Positions 47,101-59,900 of a DNA stretch of 64,000 nt are shown here, one piece after another (within the stretch, counting starts at the first letter, position 1; every line of letters starts with the position of its first letter). Made by a program: the position numbers and the translations under genes. A model generated the notes under the pieces. The model had not been told where the DNA came from. It did no database searches and worked only from the letters and a program-made list of their open reading frames with translations. The stretch covers positions 108,760-172,759 of the forward strand of contig JAOTON010000776.1 of the NCBI GenBank assembly GCA_034440635.1. The letters run 5' to 3'. Source of the DNA: Lepas anatifera. Taxonomy: Eukaryota > Arthropoda > Thecostraca > Lepadidae.

Positions 47101-48345
47101 CTCGAAATGGGTGCCTGCAGTTTTGCTCGCCGATCATATTCAAATAACGAACCGATTGAATGAACTCGTGCTCATGTTTTTTCAGTGCTATCGACACCGT
47201 ACACTGCACAAACGCCTAACCATTTATCCATTCACGCGCATAGTATGCCTCCTACACCTGTATGTCTCTTACTCCCTCAGTCCAACAGCAGGCCGCAACC
47301 ACCACCATTCTCAACACCACGCACGCAGGTTTTTATCCGCCACGCGACCGCTCCCCCACCGAGGCTTTAATTCCGCGTCAGCCGTGCCCAGCGTGACCTC
47401 TCTAACCTCTGTGCCTGCAGGCAATCGGCAGCCAGCGGATGGCAGCCGCTGATTGGTGGAGGCGCGTTCACTTGCATTGCGGGGAATTCAAAGGAAATTT
47501 ATCCATGGAAATGATGAAACTCTAGACCATATACCAGGTGATGAATAAACATAATATTTTTCGAACATTCCTAGCCATACTTTGCCCTCTATTGGCTTGA
47601 ATATCTGTTCCACCATCCGAGGCGTTTTTTTTTGCACAGGTGAGACGGCAGGGGAGTTAGCACAAGCTGGCCGGCGGCCAAGTTCGCTGGAGTCAGGAAA
47701 CTCGCGATGGGTTTCTGTGGAGTAAAGAGGAGTGGAGCCTGGTCCAAAATTAACCAAGGGACGGAGGGGAGGGACGTGCATAAAACTACATATTAACTAC
47801 CGGACTAGTTGTAGAGAGTGACAACTAATAGAGATCGCTCCCGAAGTCAACCAGATAATATAACAGAAAAGGGAAGCACGTGCTGCTTTACTCCGTGTTG
47901 AATGGTGAAAAGGCACAAAAGCTAATTCGGGACTCAAAACATTGTCGATGTTTCGGTGCATTTCATATTTCTGGCATTATACCGCGAAACTATAAACTCT
48001 GTGGCGAAACCCAAAAGTCATTGGCAATGGAATCTTTTGCCGAAGGATGGCACTCTAAATGAATCCATCATGCTACGTGGATTTTCAAAAAACATTGGGG
48101 GCGCCCAAATCTGAAGACTCATCTAGGTCAGCGCTATGAGGACCATTGTATTATGAACACTGTACACCACGGCTCCCTTAAACACGTGAAACCAAATTGC
48201 ACTGCCTAATATAAAAAAATACTACGTGACTGGGCACCCCACAGCCAGAGATAGAAATCCACAGCCTTTAGGTAATTTCAAAGTCTCATTTTGCTGGAAA
48301 CTGAGCATATACCTAGGAAATATACTTCTAAATCATAAAATATGT
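44121..48345. other. Gene-poor stretch
   Basis: No supported gene in 4.2 kb. Open frames are short and without domains. 45050-45107 is the reverse match of 39736-39778. 45430-45500 and 47300-47460 are locally GC-rich. Confidence 0.45.
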
Positions 48346-48359
48346 TGTTAAAATAAGTA

Positions 48360-48542
48360 GGGGCGCGGTAGTGGAGTGGTCAGCGTAGCTGGCTTCCACG
48401 CAGCCGACCCGGGTTCGGCCCGGCGGCTTCCTGAACAAGGAGCAAGCTGGCTCCCGAAAAACCCTTCCAACAGGGAAAGAGTTGGCGACGCCATATGACC
48501 CTGGCAGTTGTGCGTCGATAAGCCCCAAAATTATAATTATTA
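48360..48542 (+). mobile_element. tRNA-derived SINE, copy 1, intact
   Basis: The 183-bp element has A-box-like GGTAGTGGAGTGGTCAGCG and B-box GGGTTCGGCCC, body GGCTTCCTGAACAAGGAGC, TTCCAACAGGGAAAGAGTTG, GACCCTGGCAGT, and an ATTATAATTATTA tail. It is flanked by a perfect 14-bp duplication TGTTAAAATAAGTA (48346-48359, 48543-48556). The head is tRNA-like but continues into the SINE body, so it is not a tRNA gene. The perfect target duplication points to a recent, LINE-driven insertion. Confidence 0.93.
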
Positions 48543-49029
48543 TGTTAAAATAAGTACCCAGAATAAGTGACAGTGAAGGAATGGCATACCCACCTTTCAG
48601 TTTGAGCTTCTGTCCAGTATAAAAACACATCTAGTGGAAGATATGGGCACCAATGGTCAAAATAGCCGCAGCATCTAAAAAAAATTTATGATAATGAAGT
48701 TCCTGAAAATTCTAAGGTCAGCGCCAGACAGTTCCTAATCGCACGAGACAAACTGTGATGTCGACCCTTCTGGCAGTTTCACAGGTATGTAATTTCTCCA
48801 GGTGCGCTCGGCTGAAGATTAAGCCCATGAATTTTGTTTGATATTTCTCATTAGCCGTCACGATCTAAACTAGGGTAAATAGCAGACACAAGCGTATTAT
48901 TATTTGAAAAAACAGGTCCTCAGACCGCTCGATGCTACAGGCAGAACCGCGTTATGTTTTATTTGTATCTCAGGCGCTGTATCTGTCGTTGTTATTTGCT
49001 TCATTAAGGCTATCATTTGACCCCGTTAA

Positions 49030-49924
49030 CCTGCGCCCCACCGTCAGCGCCACCTTCCCCCACGGGGGCCATCGATCCTTAACTCGAAAATATGGGCGTT
49101 AGCGCAAATCTGCAAAGTGCAATAGAAAGATCGCGTGAATTCAGTAAGAAATTACTTCACGTGTTTTAGTACTCAGTCAATGGTTTGACCTCCAGAGGTC
49201 AAATTAGGTCAAGATCGAGCTTTAAAATAGCTCTACTTTCACTCAAATATGCAATGTTAAGCAAACTGACCATAATATTATGCCATTAGAGCTATTAGGT
49301 CGTAAGTACATTTGATAGAAATTTCATCCTTTTTCCGCTGTGTGAAACGTAAAACCTCCCGCCAGTGTTTGACTTCAAGGTCACCTGTGACCTAAGATGA
49401 CCTGAGGTCACAAAGGTCAAAATGATTTGTTGATATTAATGAAGCCAGTGACGAGGCAAATAGATGGTGTTTGTTTAGCGCTCTAACTTAATTAGGTTAA
49501 AGTTATTGTCAAAATACTGTTTTGACCCTGTGACCTTGATGACCTTAGAGGTCAGGCAAATAGGCCCCTGAATCCGTAAGTGCCAAAGTTTTTATCAGTG
49601 AGATTTTCATGCTTTGTGACTTTTAATCATAAGACAGCTTTTCCCATGCTTTTGCAATGAAGGTCACCTCGTGACCTGACCTCAGCACGAAATCAAAATC
49701 CTGGATATACACCTTTGACCCTAGTATCATAAAGTTAAGTTTCAAATCGATCGAGTTCGAAATGTAGCTCTTAAGAGCTCTAAAGTTGAAGTAGGACCTT
49801 GTTGACCTGTCTGGTGACCTGACCTTGGTGACCCAAAAATTTTAATTGTGAAATGATGCAGTAGAGAGCCTCAGCTGGTGTCCTTCTTTTCTGCTATTCC
49901 AAAATTAGGCCAGATGGCCCGGGG
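49030..49924. mobile_element. TTAA-flanked element family C, copy 2, rich in AGGTCA half-sites
   Basis: 895 bp between TTAA sites (49026-49029, 49925-49928). It is the reverse complement of 32870-33710 in gene-free sequence and carries even more GGTCA/TGACC words than copy 1, for example TGACCTGAGGTCACAAAGGTCA near 49400. No coding capacity. Confidence 0.7.
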
Positions 49925-49928
49925 TTAA

Positions 49929-52900
49929 CATACCATAACCAAATAAAAGGACTTTCAAAAACATCAAAACATGCTCACCAAAAATGTTTACGTGTTTTCC
50001 TAATGTATTTCAGGGTATACGGCGCCAAAATCATTAATAGATATATATTGTGTTTTAGTGCCATTTCCTGTGTTTGCTTAATTTCCTGGCAGTTTTTTCA
50101 CTGCTTTACTTGCGCTTGGTGGGGACATAAATCGACAAAACGACAGGGCAAAATGTTTCTGGAAAGTTAGGCGAACTGAGGATATGGTCACTCTGGATAT
50201 GGCTTGTGTGGAGGTTAAAACATATTCTGGATGATTTAGTCTGAATTAAATTGCCCAAAGTCTTCAGAGGGAGTGTGTTAGGTGATCCGTGGGATTTTTT
50301 TCAGTTGCAGACGAGGTCAGTATTTGAGTAGTCAAGAACTAGTGTTTTATATTGGGAGCGATGCCATCCTGGATTTGGATTTTTACTCGATTGGTACAAT
50401 GAGTAGTCATGCAACTAGCATCTTAGTTTTACATTTTCGGTAACATTATTCCATCTTAATACTAGGTATATAGGCCCTCGTACTGTGATGTCATGGCATG
50501 GCATTCACCAGCAGAAGAGTAACAGAAGAGGCGCTGCCGATCAATATTAGACAGCAGGTAATATGGCGATGAAATCAAATCGTATGTACAAATTTGTACA
50601 AATGTTTGGAGCACCTGGCGCCACAGACCAAAGAGGCCTACTGCTGCGCCTTTTGTTGATTTCAAATGTTTTCTTTAATGTGTTGGCCTCACTGTGAAGG
50701 AATTGCTTCGTGAAAATTGTGCCCCCAGCTCATATTTTATTAATAACTTTTACTTTGCTTTATCTTATGGACTTCATCACAGCTTAGGTACCTATGGAGT
50801 ATGCGATGGCTTATCTTGCAGGTATGTTTGTATGTTACTGTACATACTTGCATTGCTAATTGCCCATTGTCTGAGGATTTTCGATGCTTAGTAAAATATC
50901 AAGTTTTATGTTAGATGCAGCATGCCATTATAACACTCTGTAACGCGTATTTGTTAATAATTTCCTTTATTTCCTTTATAAATTCACTTTATTAGGACAT
51001 TGCTTAATATTTTTCTATGGGATGGCTGAAGCATCATTGCAGGTGCCCAGCTTATCATTGGTGCATTTCATTTCATATTATTGCCGGGGCACCCCAAAAG
51101 GGATAGAAATCCACACTCCTGCAAGAAAAGTACAAAACCACGCGGCGTGCGTCAAATCTAAAACATTGCTTTCTAAATCAGCATATAACCGCGATCACTG
51201 GCCAGAAAACAACGGTAGCGTAGTCGCGTGGCAGTGGCTATGGAGCCCAAATAAAAAATAAAGCGATGTTTTGAGCCCATGTTTTAGGAAAATGGCTCTG
51301 TTCCAATCCCTTGCGTTCCAGTTCTTCCCACTCATCCCTTTCAAATGAGTGATATAAATATTTCCATGTTTACTCAGGCGAGACAGCAAAAATTATCTTT
51401 CAGACGCTTTTACATTTGAATTTTAGAGTCCAGATACCCGACTACAAGCTTGTTTGAATGAGATAAAACACCGATATAACAAATCAATGAACGTGAAAAA
51501 GTTCATGCAACAAATCAACGAACAGAATTACACCCTGCAGTCCACACTAGACCATCAGCCAATCCGCGGCTAACTAACTCTGGACACAATTTGGTGTCAG
51601 CCAGACCTCTAAGCCTCGCACGGTGAAGGAATTCTGGGCCAGCCTTCTCCTTCCTGTCTCCGTTTGGATGCAGCGTGGGATTGGTTGCTGCTGAGCGCCA
51701 CACTTCCGCCAATGAAGAACCACGGGATTACCCGCACCTGAGGCACCGGTCGGGCCTTTGCCGGAAGCAGCTAGTCCCGGTGGCCGCGACCCGGCTACTG
51801 AGGCACGGGCATGGGCGTCGAAAGCGGGGGAGGCGTCCTTCCTGCTCATCACCCATGGAGGAGACGTTTCTCCCGAAATTGTGGGACTGGAACTAGGGTT
51901 TTCGCCTTTTCTACTTCCTGCTAGTTCGGGCCCACAATTTGTGTTCAATGACACTTGTTTTGAGCTGCCTTGTTAGTGCTCTTTATGACAATTATCCAAT
52001 ACTCGATTTCCGTTCCACCGCAGTCATCTCCAGCTCGGTTTCCGTCCCCGACAGCGCTAAAATCCGTGGGACGCCCGTGAGCTTAAGCTCTTACCAGCCA
52101 CCAGGGCTAGTCAGCCCCTCCCCAGAGTCAGCGCAAGCTGCTACACGGAGAACCGCGGTGAGAAATCCCACTAATGTGGTGGTTCCTACATCTAGAGCGA
52201 GCCGCGCGCTAAGTAATTGACTAATCTGCGGTGACCGATCGGCGCCGAGACAAGGTCGCCAGGAGTCTGGTCCTCTTTGTTGGATCCACCGCGTCGGCGC
52301 CGGGAAGACCAGATCCGCCTGTCGAAATGGCGTCGGGGCGTGACAAAGTGAAACTCTCCGGCGCCAGAAGGAGATAACTTCTCGGCAGCTGGGGCCTGTG
52401 GTAGTCTGCCAAGAAGTGAGTCTCGAATCTGACGGCACACTCATGCTGCAGGTTATCATATGAGGAGGAGCTTTCAGGGAATTCGTGTGGGTACTCAAGA
52501 GTTAGTGCAGGCGGGAAATATTGCTGTCCAACTAGCTCATTAGTAGAAGACCTCGCTGATATATTGTTCCGTTGTGCAGAGTGCGTCCCGTCTCGCTTTA
52601 AACAGAAGACAATAGGGGTGGGGGGGAGGGGGTTAGAGACTGCACCGTTCTACCTTAGCACAGGGAAGCGTGAGCGGATTCCGGTCCGGCCTTAGCCCCA
52701 AAGCGGCCAAATTGTGCCCATTCTTAGCTGATTCTGGCCAATACTCTATAAGAACACACACACTTTTTCACGATTCTGCCCAGACTGCCCCACAACCCAA
52801 ACGGTTGGTCTTGATCCACCTCAGGAAACATAAAACCTAGCATCTTCACGGTATGTCAAGAATTACTTTTATGTTTCGTGGTACGCGGATTATTTTGCTT

Positions 52901-53371
52901 CCTGCTGTCCAATATCACTTGAGTTCTTGGACAATGGTAGGTGCATGTGGCGTCGCCTACAAAGCCGAGCGAGACTTGGCACTTCCTACAGGTGCCAAAT
53001 GATCAACATTTGATACCGTTTTCTGCAAAAATTCTGCTACAAGGTATTAAACGAAAACTACAACAAACTTATCTTTGATGCGATAAACCGACTATTTCTT
53101 TCGATAAAAGGTTTGAAATGGTAGCTTCCTTAGTACGAACACTATGCATTTTTCTATATGGCTTTTTGGGCTGTAAGTCATTTCTTTGGCACTACCAAAG
53201 CATTTACCTACCGAGAATGACTCACACTCACTCAGTCAATGGTTTTGTATAATGATTGATTTAAACATTATAACACGAAGCGATTTTAAGCATCGGATGA
53301 TAACATTAAAAACACAATCGTATTGTCTCGATTCTGCCAGGCAGTAATCGAAAAGCACTCAAAACGGCTTC
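49929..53371. other. Unassigned, with a GC-rich segment
   Basis: 51500-52450 is CpG-rich, with open frames of 82-135 codons on both strands and no recognised domain. It could be a promoter, an exon or a decayed element. The rest is AT-rich with nothing that I recognise. Confidence 0.35.
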
Positions 53372-53372
53372 G

Positions 53373-53414
<42 letters not shown>
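53372..53414. repeat. (AT)n microsatellite
   Basis: About 43 bp of uninterrupted TA dinucleotide. 53415-54684 contains no supported gene. Confidence 0.95.
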
Positions 53415-53416
<2 letters not shown>

Positions 53417-54688
53417 AAATGTTTTGATATATTAATTGACTCAATTCCAAAAAAAGCGACTTTAAGCGTTCAATGACTATATGGGAAGATGTGGTCTCAA
53501 AGGTGGAGCTTCCTCAGCTGCAGAATCATGCATTTGCCGGTCTGTGCTTACAAATTGGGAATCCCGAACCTAATGTTGTACAGTCATGTTAAGCGTTTTG
53601 GGGCTTGTAATTTCTTTATTTCTGCGGTCTTGGAAACATGCTAAAAATTTCTCATGATACGTATTTTATCACCTAAACCTCTATCTTTTATTTCAGCTTT
53701 TTTTGGTGGATAGCATCCGACAGCAATTACAGAACTTGCGTGTAATATTCATTTTTAAACTCGCCTTCGGCTCGTCTCATGACTTCCTTTTAATGGCGCT
53801 CGTCGTGTGATATTATTTCTCACTTGCCCTTCCTAATATCTCATGTAGTATCGTAGAAATGCAGCGCTACTTATTTCAACAACGGTTCTTGCCATGTTTC
53901 ACGTTTCTACCCATCGTTCCCTTTCGGTGATGTTTGTCACATATATTACTGCATTTTCAATCAGCAAAGGCGTTTTAAAGCTTTTTTCGTCCCTAACGAC
54001 TTATCGGCTCCTTTAAACTGAGTCCCTCCTCGTCGTTATATTTTGCTGATGTCTGTCTCATGGATCGCGTGGGCATTTTTTACGTTACTCTCTTGCGGTG
54101 CATCGTTCAATCCTAAGAATTATTAGTATCAGTACATTGCTCCTGTACCAAATTCCAGTGATTCAACAAGGTATGAAGCTTGCGTCCCGTCTCTTCAGAC
54201 CGCTCCTCTGACTTGGCTGTTCCTCTGAGGCGGTGGTGCTGACCGCGGCCGCGGGGGAAACCCACCGCCAGTCCCTCCGGTCACCCTCAGAAGGACCGCA
54301 CCACGCACACCCAGTGCTGGTTGACTGACGGACCCACGGCGACGCTGAAATTCTCCCTGGACTTAGCCGTCTCAAGACTGAACCGTGATGAGTCAGGAGC
54401 GGCTTTTGGCCACGTTGCGTGTTTGAAGATCAGCTTTCTTCGGGAGATTTGTAAGGTGACACACTATTGCAGGCTTCTTAGGCGGCATAACTGTTTCACT
54501 AAATACTTTTTTCCGTTGCACTAGTGCTGGTAGTATAAGTGCTGGTAATGTTTGCTGGCGAACAAATTTTTCAATTATTTTGTGTAGCTAATTTTCTCTT
54601 CAAAATAAGCAGCTCAGAAGGAACCAATGGGAAGCAGGTCAGAAAAAACTACGCAATGGGGAGCCCTGGCACCTTGATAAACGCTTAA

Positions 54689-55908
54689 AGGGAATGTGGC
54701 ACTTTGGTCGAATCCTGGAATTTAGTGTAATTAGGCATACTTTTAGCAGAAAATCATGGAAATGTCTGTAATGTCTCTACAAAATGTACAAAAAGCTCAA
54801 TATTTTGATCTTTAAAATGCTCCTCTAAGAGAAGAAATAAGTATCTGCCTGTGGATGATGTCATGATCTGGTAACCACTACCATATTCGATACGCTTTAA
54901 AGGGAGATACGCGAAAAAATTTTATTGGCTATATCAAAAGGTTACAAAAGTTGTTTCAAGTCCTATTCTCATTTTGCGAATTCGGCCTGCAAATGCCGTA
55001 AAATTGCTCTCAAGTCAACATTTCTAGACGACGTTACCAGTACACCTCATATCGATGTTTTGATGTCTACATGGCTAAGGCTATCAATTTTTCTAAGAAT
55101 TAGGTCATATCTATCCTTAACAGTGATGTAGAACTTTGGGCTACTCAGAAAAAATACTTTAGATAAACAACATTCCAAAATTCTTTTGAAACAGAAATAT
55201 AGGGCTTAAAAGAAATCACAATTAACCAATCAGAAGCCTAGGAATTCTCAAACCAGGGTCACTGACCTATCTACGCAAAAGTTTTGTCATCCTGGGCGGA
55301 AGCAGAAAATGGCTCAAGACCCGAGGTACGAAACCGCTGAAGACTTGAGTAATTATGTTTTTCCGTTTTTAGGGCAAACTTATTCATTTTGGAGTTTTTG
55401 AAAGCTTTTTAAAATTAATTCAAATACAAATACAGGAGGGCAAACATTTGTATTATCAAAAACATTATTTTCAACTTTAAATAGTTTTCAAAAGTAAGTG
55501 ATGGGTATGGGCATGGGCAGGATGGGCATTTTATCGAAACTGTTAACCTATTTCGATAATAAGTGAGTGGCCTCCCAAAATTTTGCCGAAGATACAAAAT
55601 AATTGATAGTTTCGTTATCGATTTTTCAAATAGCAGAAACCACAATAATAATTTTTCGCTATCTCCTTTAAGGGCTTCGATTGGCTGATACTCACCGTGG
55701 CGTCAGCATATTTCATCACACCAACCGACATGACAACTGTGGCCGGCTGCTAAGGGTACATGAGGGGTACATTTCAGGTAGGTTTTAGGTTTTCCTACGG
55801 AAATCTCGAGTTCCAAGACAAATGATTTACTGAGTACCGGGTTTTCTGACTTGCTTTACAACTTGTCTATGTCAGTTAAAATCACTTTATGAAGGTGCCA
55901 CATTCCCT
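54689..55908 (+). mobile_element. TTAA-target MITE family A, copy 5, split by a nested element
   Basis: Family-A ends AGGGAATGTGGCACTTTGG and GGTGCCACATTCCCT, bounded by TTAA (54685-54688, 55909-55912). The interior is interrupted at 54901-55667 by a different TTAA element. The two halves (54689-54896 and 55668-55908) align with an uninterrupted copy such as 31390-31839. Confidence 0.9.
54901..55667 (+). mobile_element. TTAA-target element family B, copy 1 (nested in family A)
   Basis: 767 bp. Ends AGGGAGATACGCGAAAAA and TTTTTCGCTATCTCCT are inverted repeats, flanked by TTAA (54897-54900, 55668-55671). No coding capacity. A second copy, lacking its left end, lies at about 61408-62054 (shared TTTTGAAACAGAAATATAGG). 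Confidence 0.85.
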
Positions 55909-55912
55909 TTAA

Positions 55913-56861
55913 TATATGTTCGTGCATTTGGTAAGACACCCGCGAACTTAAACATTTTTCTACCATTTTGTTTCCTTCAGGACCGACACATTTTCTCCTG
56001 GTTGGTCAAAAGAAAGCGTTCAGTCCCCGAAATACATGTTATGGAAACACTATTATGTTCAATGTTTCCAATCGTTTAACTTTTTGTATTTTATTACGTT
56101 GTTTTATCAATACAAGAAGTCATAAAATTCTACGAATAAACTTAAACGAATACTTATTCGGCCGTTATGCAGGGTTTTGACCAAAGTTCATGTGAGCGAG
56201 AACATCTCTAGCTTACATGGGGAGCTCTATGTTGGTGATGGCATGGAACTCTATTTCTGCACTGCAAATACGGTGTGTGTGTGCCTTCTGTACAATTTTC
56301 AGATTAGATTTTAAAACGTCGTGATATTCTTTGACGCGCGCAGATTTAACTCCCGCGCGCGCCTGTGCTGGTGAGCAGACCACCTGCCCTCCACCTGCGC
56401 CTAATGGAGAGGACAGCTGCCGCCGTGACACTTTGACACCAATTAAAGCAGTGACGCTGTTAAAAGACGCGGTCTGTTCAGCCCTGATCTACCTGTCAGC
56501 AATTTAAAACCAATCAGGCGGCGGCGTCCGTCCGGCCACCTGCCGCCCGGCGGCACCGCTGAGAAGGCTGCAGCTGGGCTCAGCTGAGCTGCAGCGGCAG
56601 CGATGGCCGCTGCTGCTGCAGCTGCGGTCAGCTCTCGGCAGGGAGCGGAGACACCTGACAATCAGCGGTCACCGCAACTGCAGGTGCGAGCTGGCGAGAC
56701 ATGGCTCCCGCCAGACCGGGGAAGAGGTACCGCCGGAACGGCTCAGCGCCTCCCAGAGGAGAATGGCGAGTTTAGTTTAGACGGTACTTATCGCGCTGTA
56801 GAGGGTCAATCGTGGCTATACCCGGCGTTTATGCTCCCCGAACTGTACACTGTAGAGAGAT
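55913..56861. other. GC-rich segment with possible small ORF
   Basis: 56340-56790 is CpG-rich. A plus-strand open frame from 56603 begins with an Ala run and continues into the AT microsatellite, so its end is an artefact. A minus-strand Ala-rich frame overlaps it. No domain is visible on either. Confidence 0.3.
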
Positions 56862-56909
56862 ATATATATATATATATATAAAACTAACTTTTAATTACTT
56901 TATATTTAT

Positions 56910-56949
<40 letters not shown>

Positions 56950-56992
56950 GTATATCTATATATATATATATATATATATATATTTGCTTGGT
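56862..56992. repeat. Interrupted (AT)n microsatellite
   Basis: Three AT runs separated by short unique spacers (for example AACTAACTTTTAATTAC). The Tyr-Ile open frames are artefacts. Confidence 0.95.
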
Positions 56993-56999
56993 GGTGTGA

Positions 57000-59900
57000 G
57001 TCGGATATAGATCTGCTAGATCAAAGCAGAGCAAGAGCTTAATCCAGACGAATTGTTTGAAGGGTGAATCAGATAGCCAAAGATTGTTTTGTCTGAGTCG
57101 GGCACATGTTTTCCAACAGAAGGCAATCCATCGCACAGTGTTTTACGATAGACCAAAATGGGGACACAATTCAAATTTTCAGCCATTTTTTCAACAGATT
57201 ATGATGTTTCCAGCTAGCAATAAAACAATTGGGATGCCAAAAAATCAAAATATGTGAGGCCATAGCAATGGGTGTGACGACGCATCAAACGCCAATACTC
57301 CCTGTAATTGGGCAAGTGTGCCTGTTGGGAGTGGCCCTAATAAAATAAAATAAACCACTGCCTTTGAATCCCTCACCACGCAGTGTGATAAACGCTAATG
57401 GCGGTGCTCATCTTCGGTGCCTCAAGCTAAGAAAGGTACAAGATCGGGCAAACTAGGGGTCATTAGAAAAGCGTAAAACGTAAAAAAGTATATATTGCCA
57501 ACAGTTTCCTCCAGCTATCAATGAAGTCAAATTTTGAAGCCAAAATAGGTTATGAAATGAATAAAGTTGCCAAGATATGTGGAGAGTGGAATGGCGGAGG
57601 GAATTTGTATCAATCCAGTGCACAAAAGTGATGGGAATACCAGAAAACTGTCAGAGAGCAGTATGAAAATTTAGGAGTTTTTCAGACAGTGTTGAAGCCT
57701 GTTTTTTTTAATAAAAATATCCCCAAGATCGATCATATATATCTACCACACATTTTCTAGAACAATGAATTTCAGCCCATCATCCCTTCGATTTCAAAAG
57801 GTAAAACGTCTTCTCGGGACTGCCAGAATCAGGGCCGGCCAATGGACTAGAGAGTGAGGAGACGCATCCCTCCGACTCGCGAATCAAGGAGGACGTGCTC
57901 TCTGCGTGGACCAACGTACCTGTTGGTTGATGAAGTGCATCGTCGTTAACGCAATCAATATGATCAAAAATCGCCTCCTCTACCCTCCCCGGTTTTCACC
58001 AGTCCGGGTTTTGTGCCCTCTTGTAACCACTGGTGTCTCGAAAAATACTCAACACTACTAAAACACTTTTTAATGGAGCTTGTAGATTCTGAAAAACGTA
58101 TCTAGGTAAGCCATAACGTTCTCTCTCAGCACAAAACGCGGGCAGCTTGATTCATTGATGACGAGACGAATTTCCCACCGACATGAATGGAGACCATGGT
58201 CAGGGATTGCCTGAATCTCTGACCATGGTCAGAGATTCAGGCATAAAACAATCTGATACTTTTCCCTGTGGTACTAACCACCAGATTAGCTGAGTCGCAA
58301 CTCAAAGTCAGAGTCGACTCTGAGTAACTCAATGTTTGCCCGCCTCAGAGTTCACTCGATTTTTTTTTATATTATTAATTGTTTGTTTTATATGTTACAT
58401 TGTTTTGTGTTATATTTTTAGTATTTAATATTGTTATGCTGTGATGTGATAATATTTTTTTTTTTCTTACTCAGTGAGTGAGTGCGGAACGACAAATAAT
58501 ACGTATGTATGTACCTACAAGAGAAGGGAGGGCCAGCACTGTCATTGCTTACAGGTGAATAAAACTCATCATAAGCTTTTCTGGAACCTAGCATGCAGCC
58601 AATTTTTCTGCTCATCCTGTAGCAGATACAAAAAGAATTCAACGACCTTAGGGAGGCCAGATCAGCATAACTCCGAAACCGTCCTAAATTGAAAAAAAAA
58701 CAAATGGAAGGAAAAGGTCAGTAACCTTCAACGGGTGCCTACCATCCTCCCAAAACGCAATAAAATATGTTACTGTTACGGCCTTATAATTAATAGCAAT
58801 TGGCACCAAGGTATGTAAGTTACTATATTTTTGTGATGCAAATCTTCGGAACAATGGTATTGCTCTATTCACTGAAAAAGTTTTTTTAATAAAAAATATT
58901 GTTTTAAGTCCCGTACCATAAGTTCTCAAACATGAATTTGGCCTGAATTTCATTTCGCCAGCAAAGTCAATTGTGTCTTGTTGAGTCGTGACTCAGAGTC
59001 AGAGTCGACTCTGAGTCTGCTCAAATTTTTCTGTGTCAGAGTTAAGCTGACTCGCTTCTGAAAGTGGTTTGAGTCAGAGTCAACTCACCGGTTCCACGTG
59101 TCGAGTTGAGTCAGAATGAGCCAGCCATTAAGCCGTGAGTCAGAGTTGAGTAGACTCAAAAATTCTTGAGTCATGAACAGGTCTACTAACCACCCACCTC
59201 TCCCCTACATCAATATGATTCTACTTGGCAGCCTTGGTCGCGTGTACAGACGATTATCCCGTGGCACCAGAACAATTTGTTCGGAAATTATGACTTTGGG
59301 TTTTCCATCTCAGCGGAAGACCTCCATCCGGCCACCCAGTCAGACATAAATTACAAATGGATATCTGACCCCTGACCTGTGTTTGAATAGCCGCCGTCTG
59401 TTCTGGCCGCCCGGTTACCCCACAGGAGGCGTGACCCCGCCCCCGCCGCCGGCAGCGGGGGCGGCGTGCGGACAGGGGGCTCAGATGTTTGATGTGCCGC
59501 GGGGCACGCGTGCGCCAGCAGTGATGACCTCTGATCGGCGCTGGCTTTGTACGCGGCGCGCGGCTGGCTTTGATGGGTGATTTAGTGGTTGCGCAGGTGC
59601 TCGCCAGTGAGCTGATTAGAGCGCCGGCTCCTGTCTGCCGACACATCACCGGCAAATTGGTCTTGTTACAGCTGCGCGACGCTACGTTTCGGTGGTGATT
59701 CAGGAGAGGGCGCGACCAGCGGACCACCCGTGCGGACAGAACTGGGCTGCCGGCGTCACCAAAGCGGGCATAAATGAATATGATAATGAGAGGCCGGTGT
59801 GCGCGGCGGTGTGTGAGGCTGCCTGCCGTCCTCCAATTTGTAGTCGGCAGCCCAGCACCAGGCAGACTCGGCGACGATTGCCTGGGAGTGGTTACAGGGC

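Noticed and set aside
48360..48435. Functional tRNA gene
   Set aside because: The head has A and B boxes but runs into a SINE body and tail with target duplications. Cloverleaf pairing of the acceptor stem is not convincing.
51574..52498. Overlapping 126- and 135-codon frames, possible retroelement gag
   Set aside because: No zinc knuckle, no neighbouring polymerase and no recognised motif. Kept only as a GC-rich segment.
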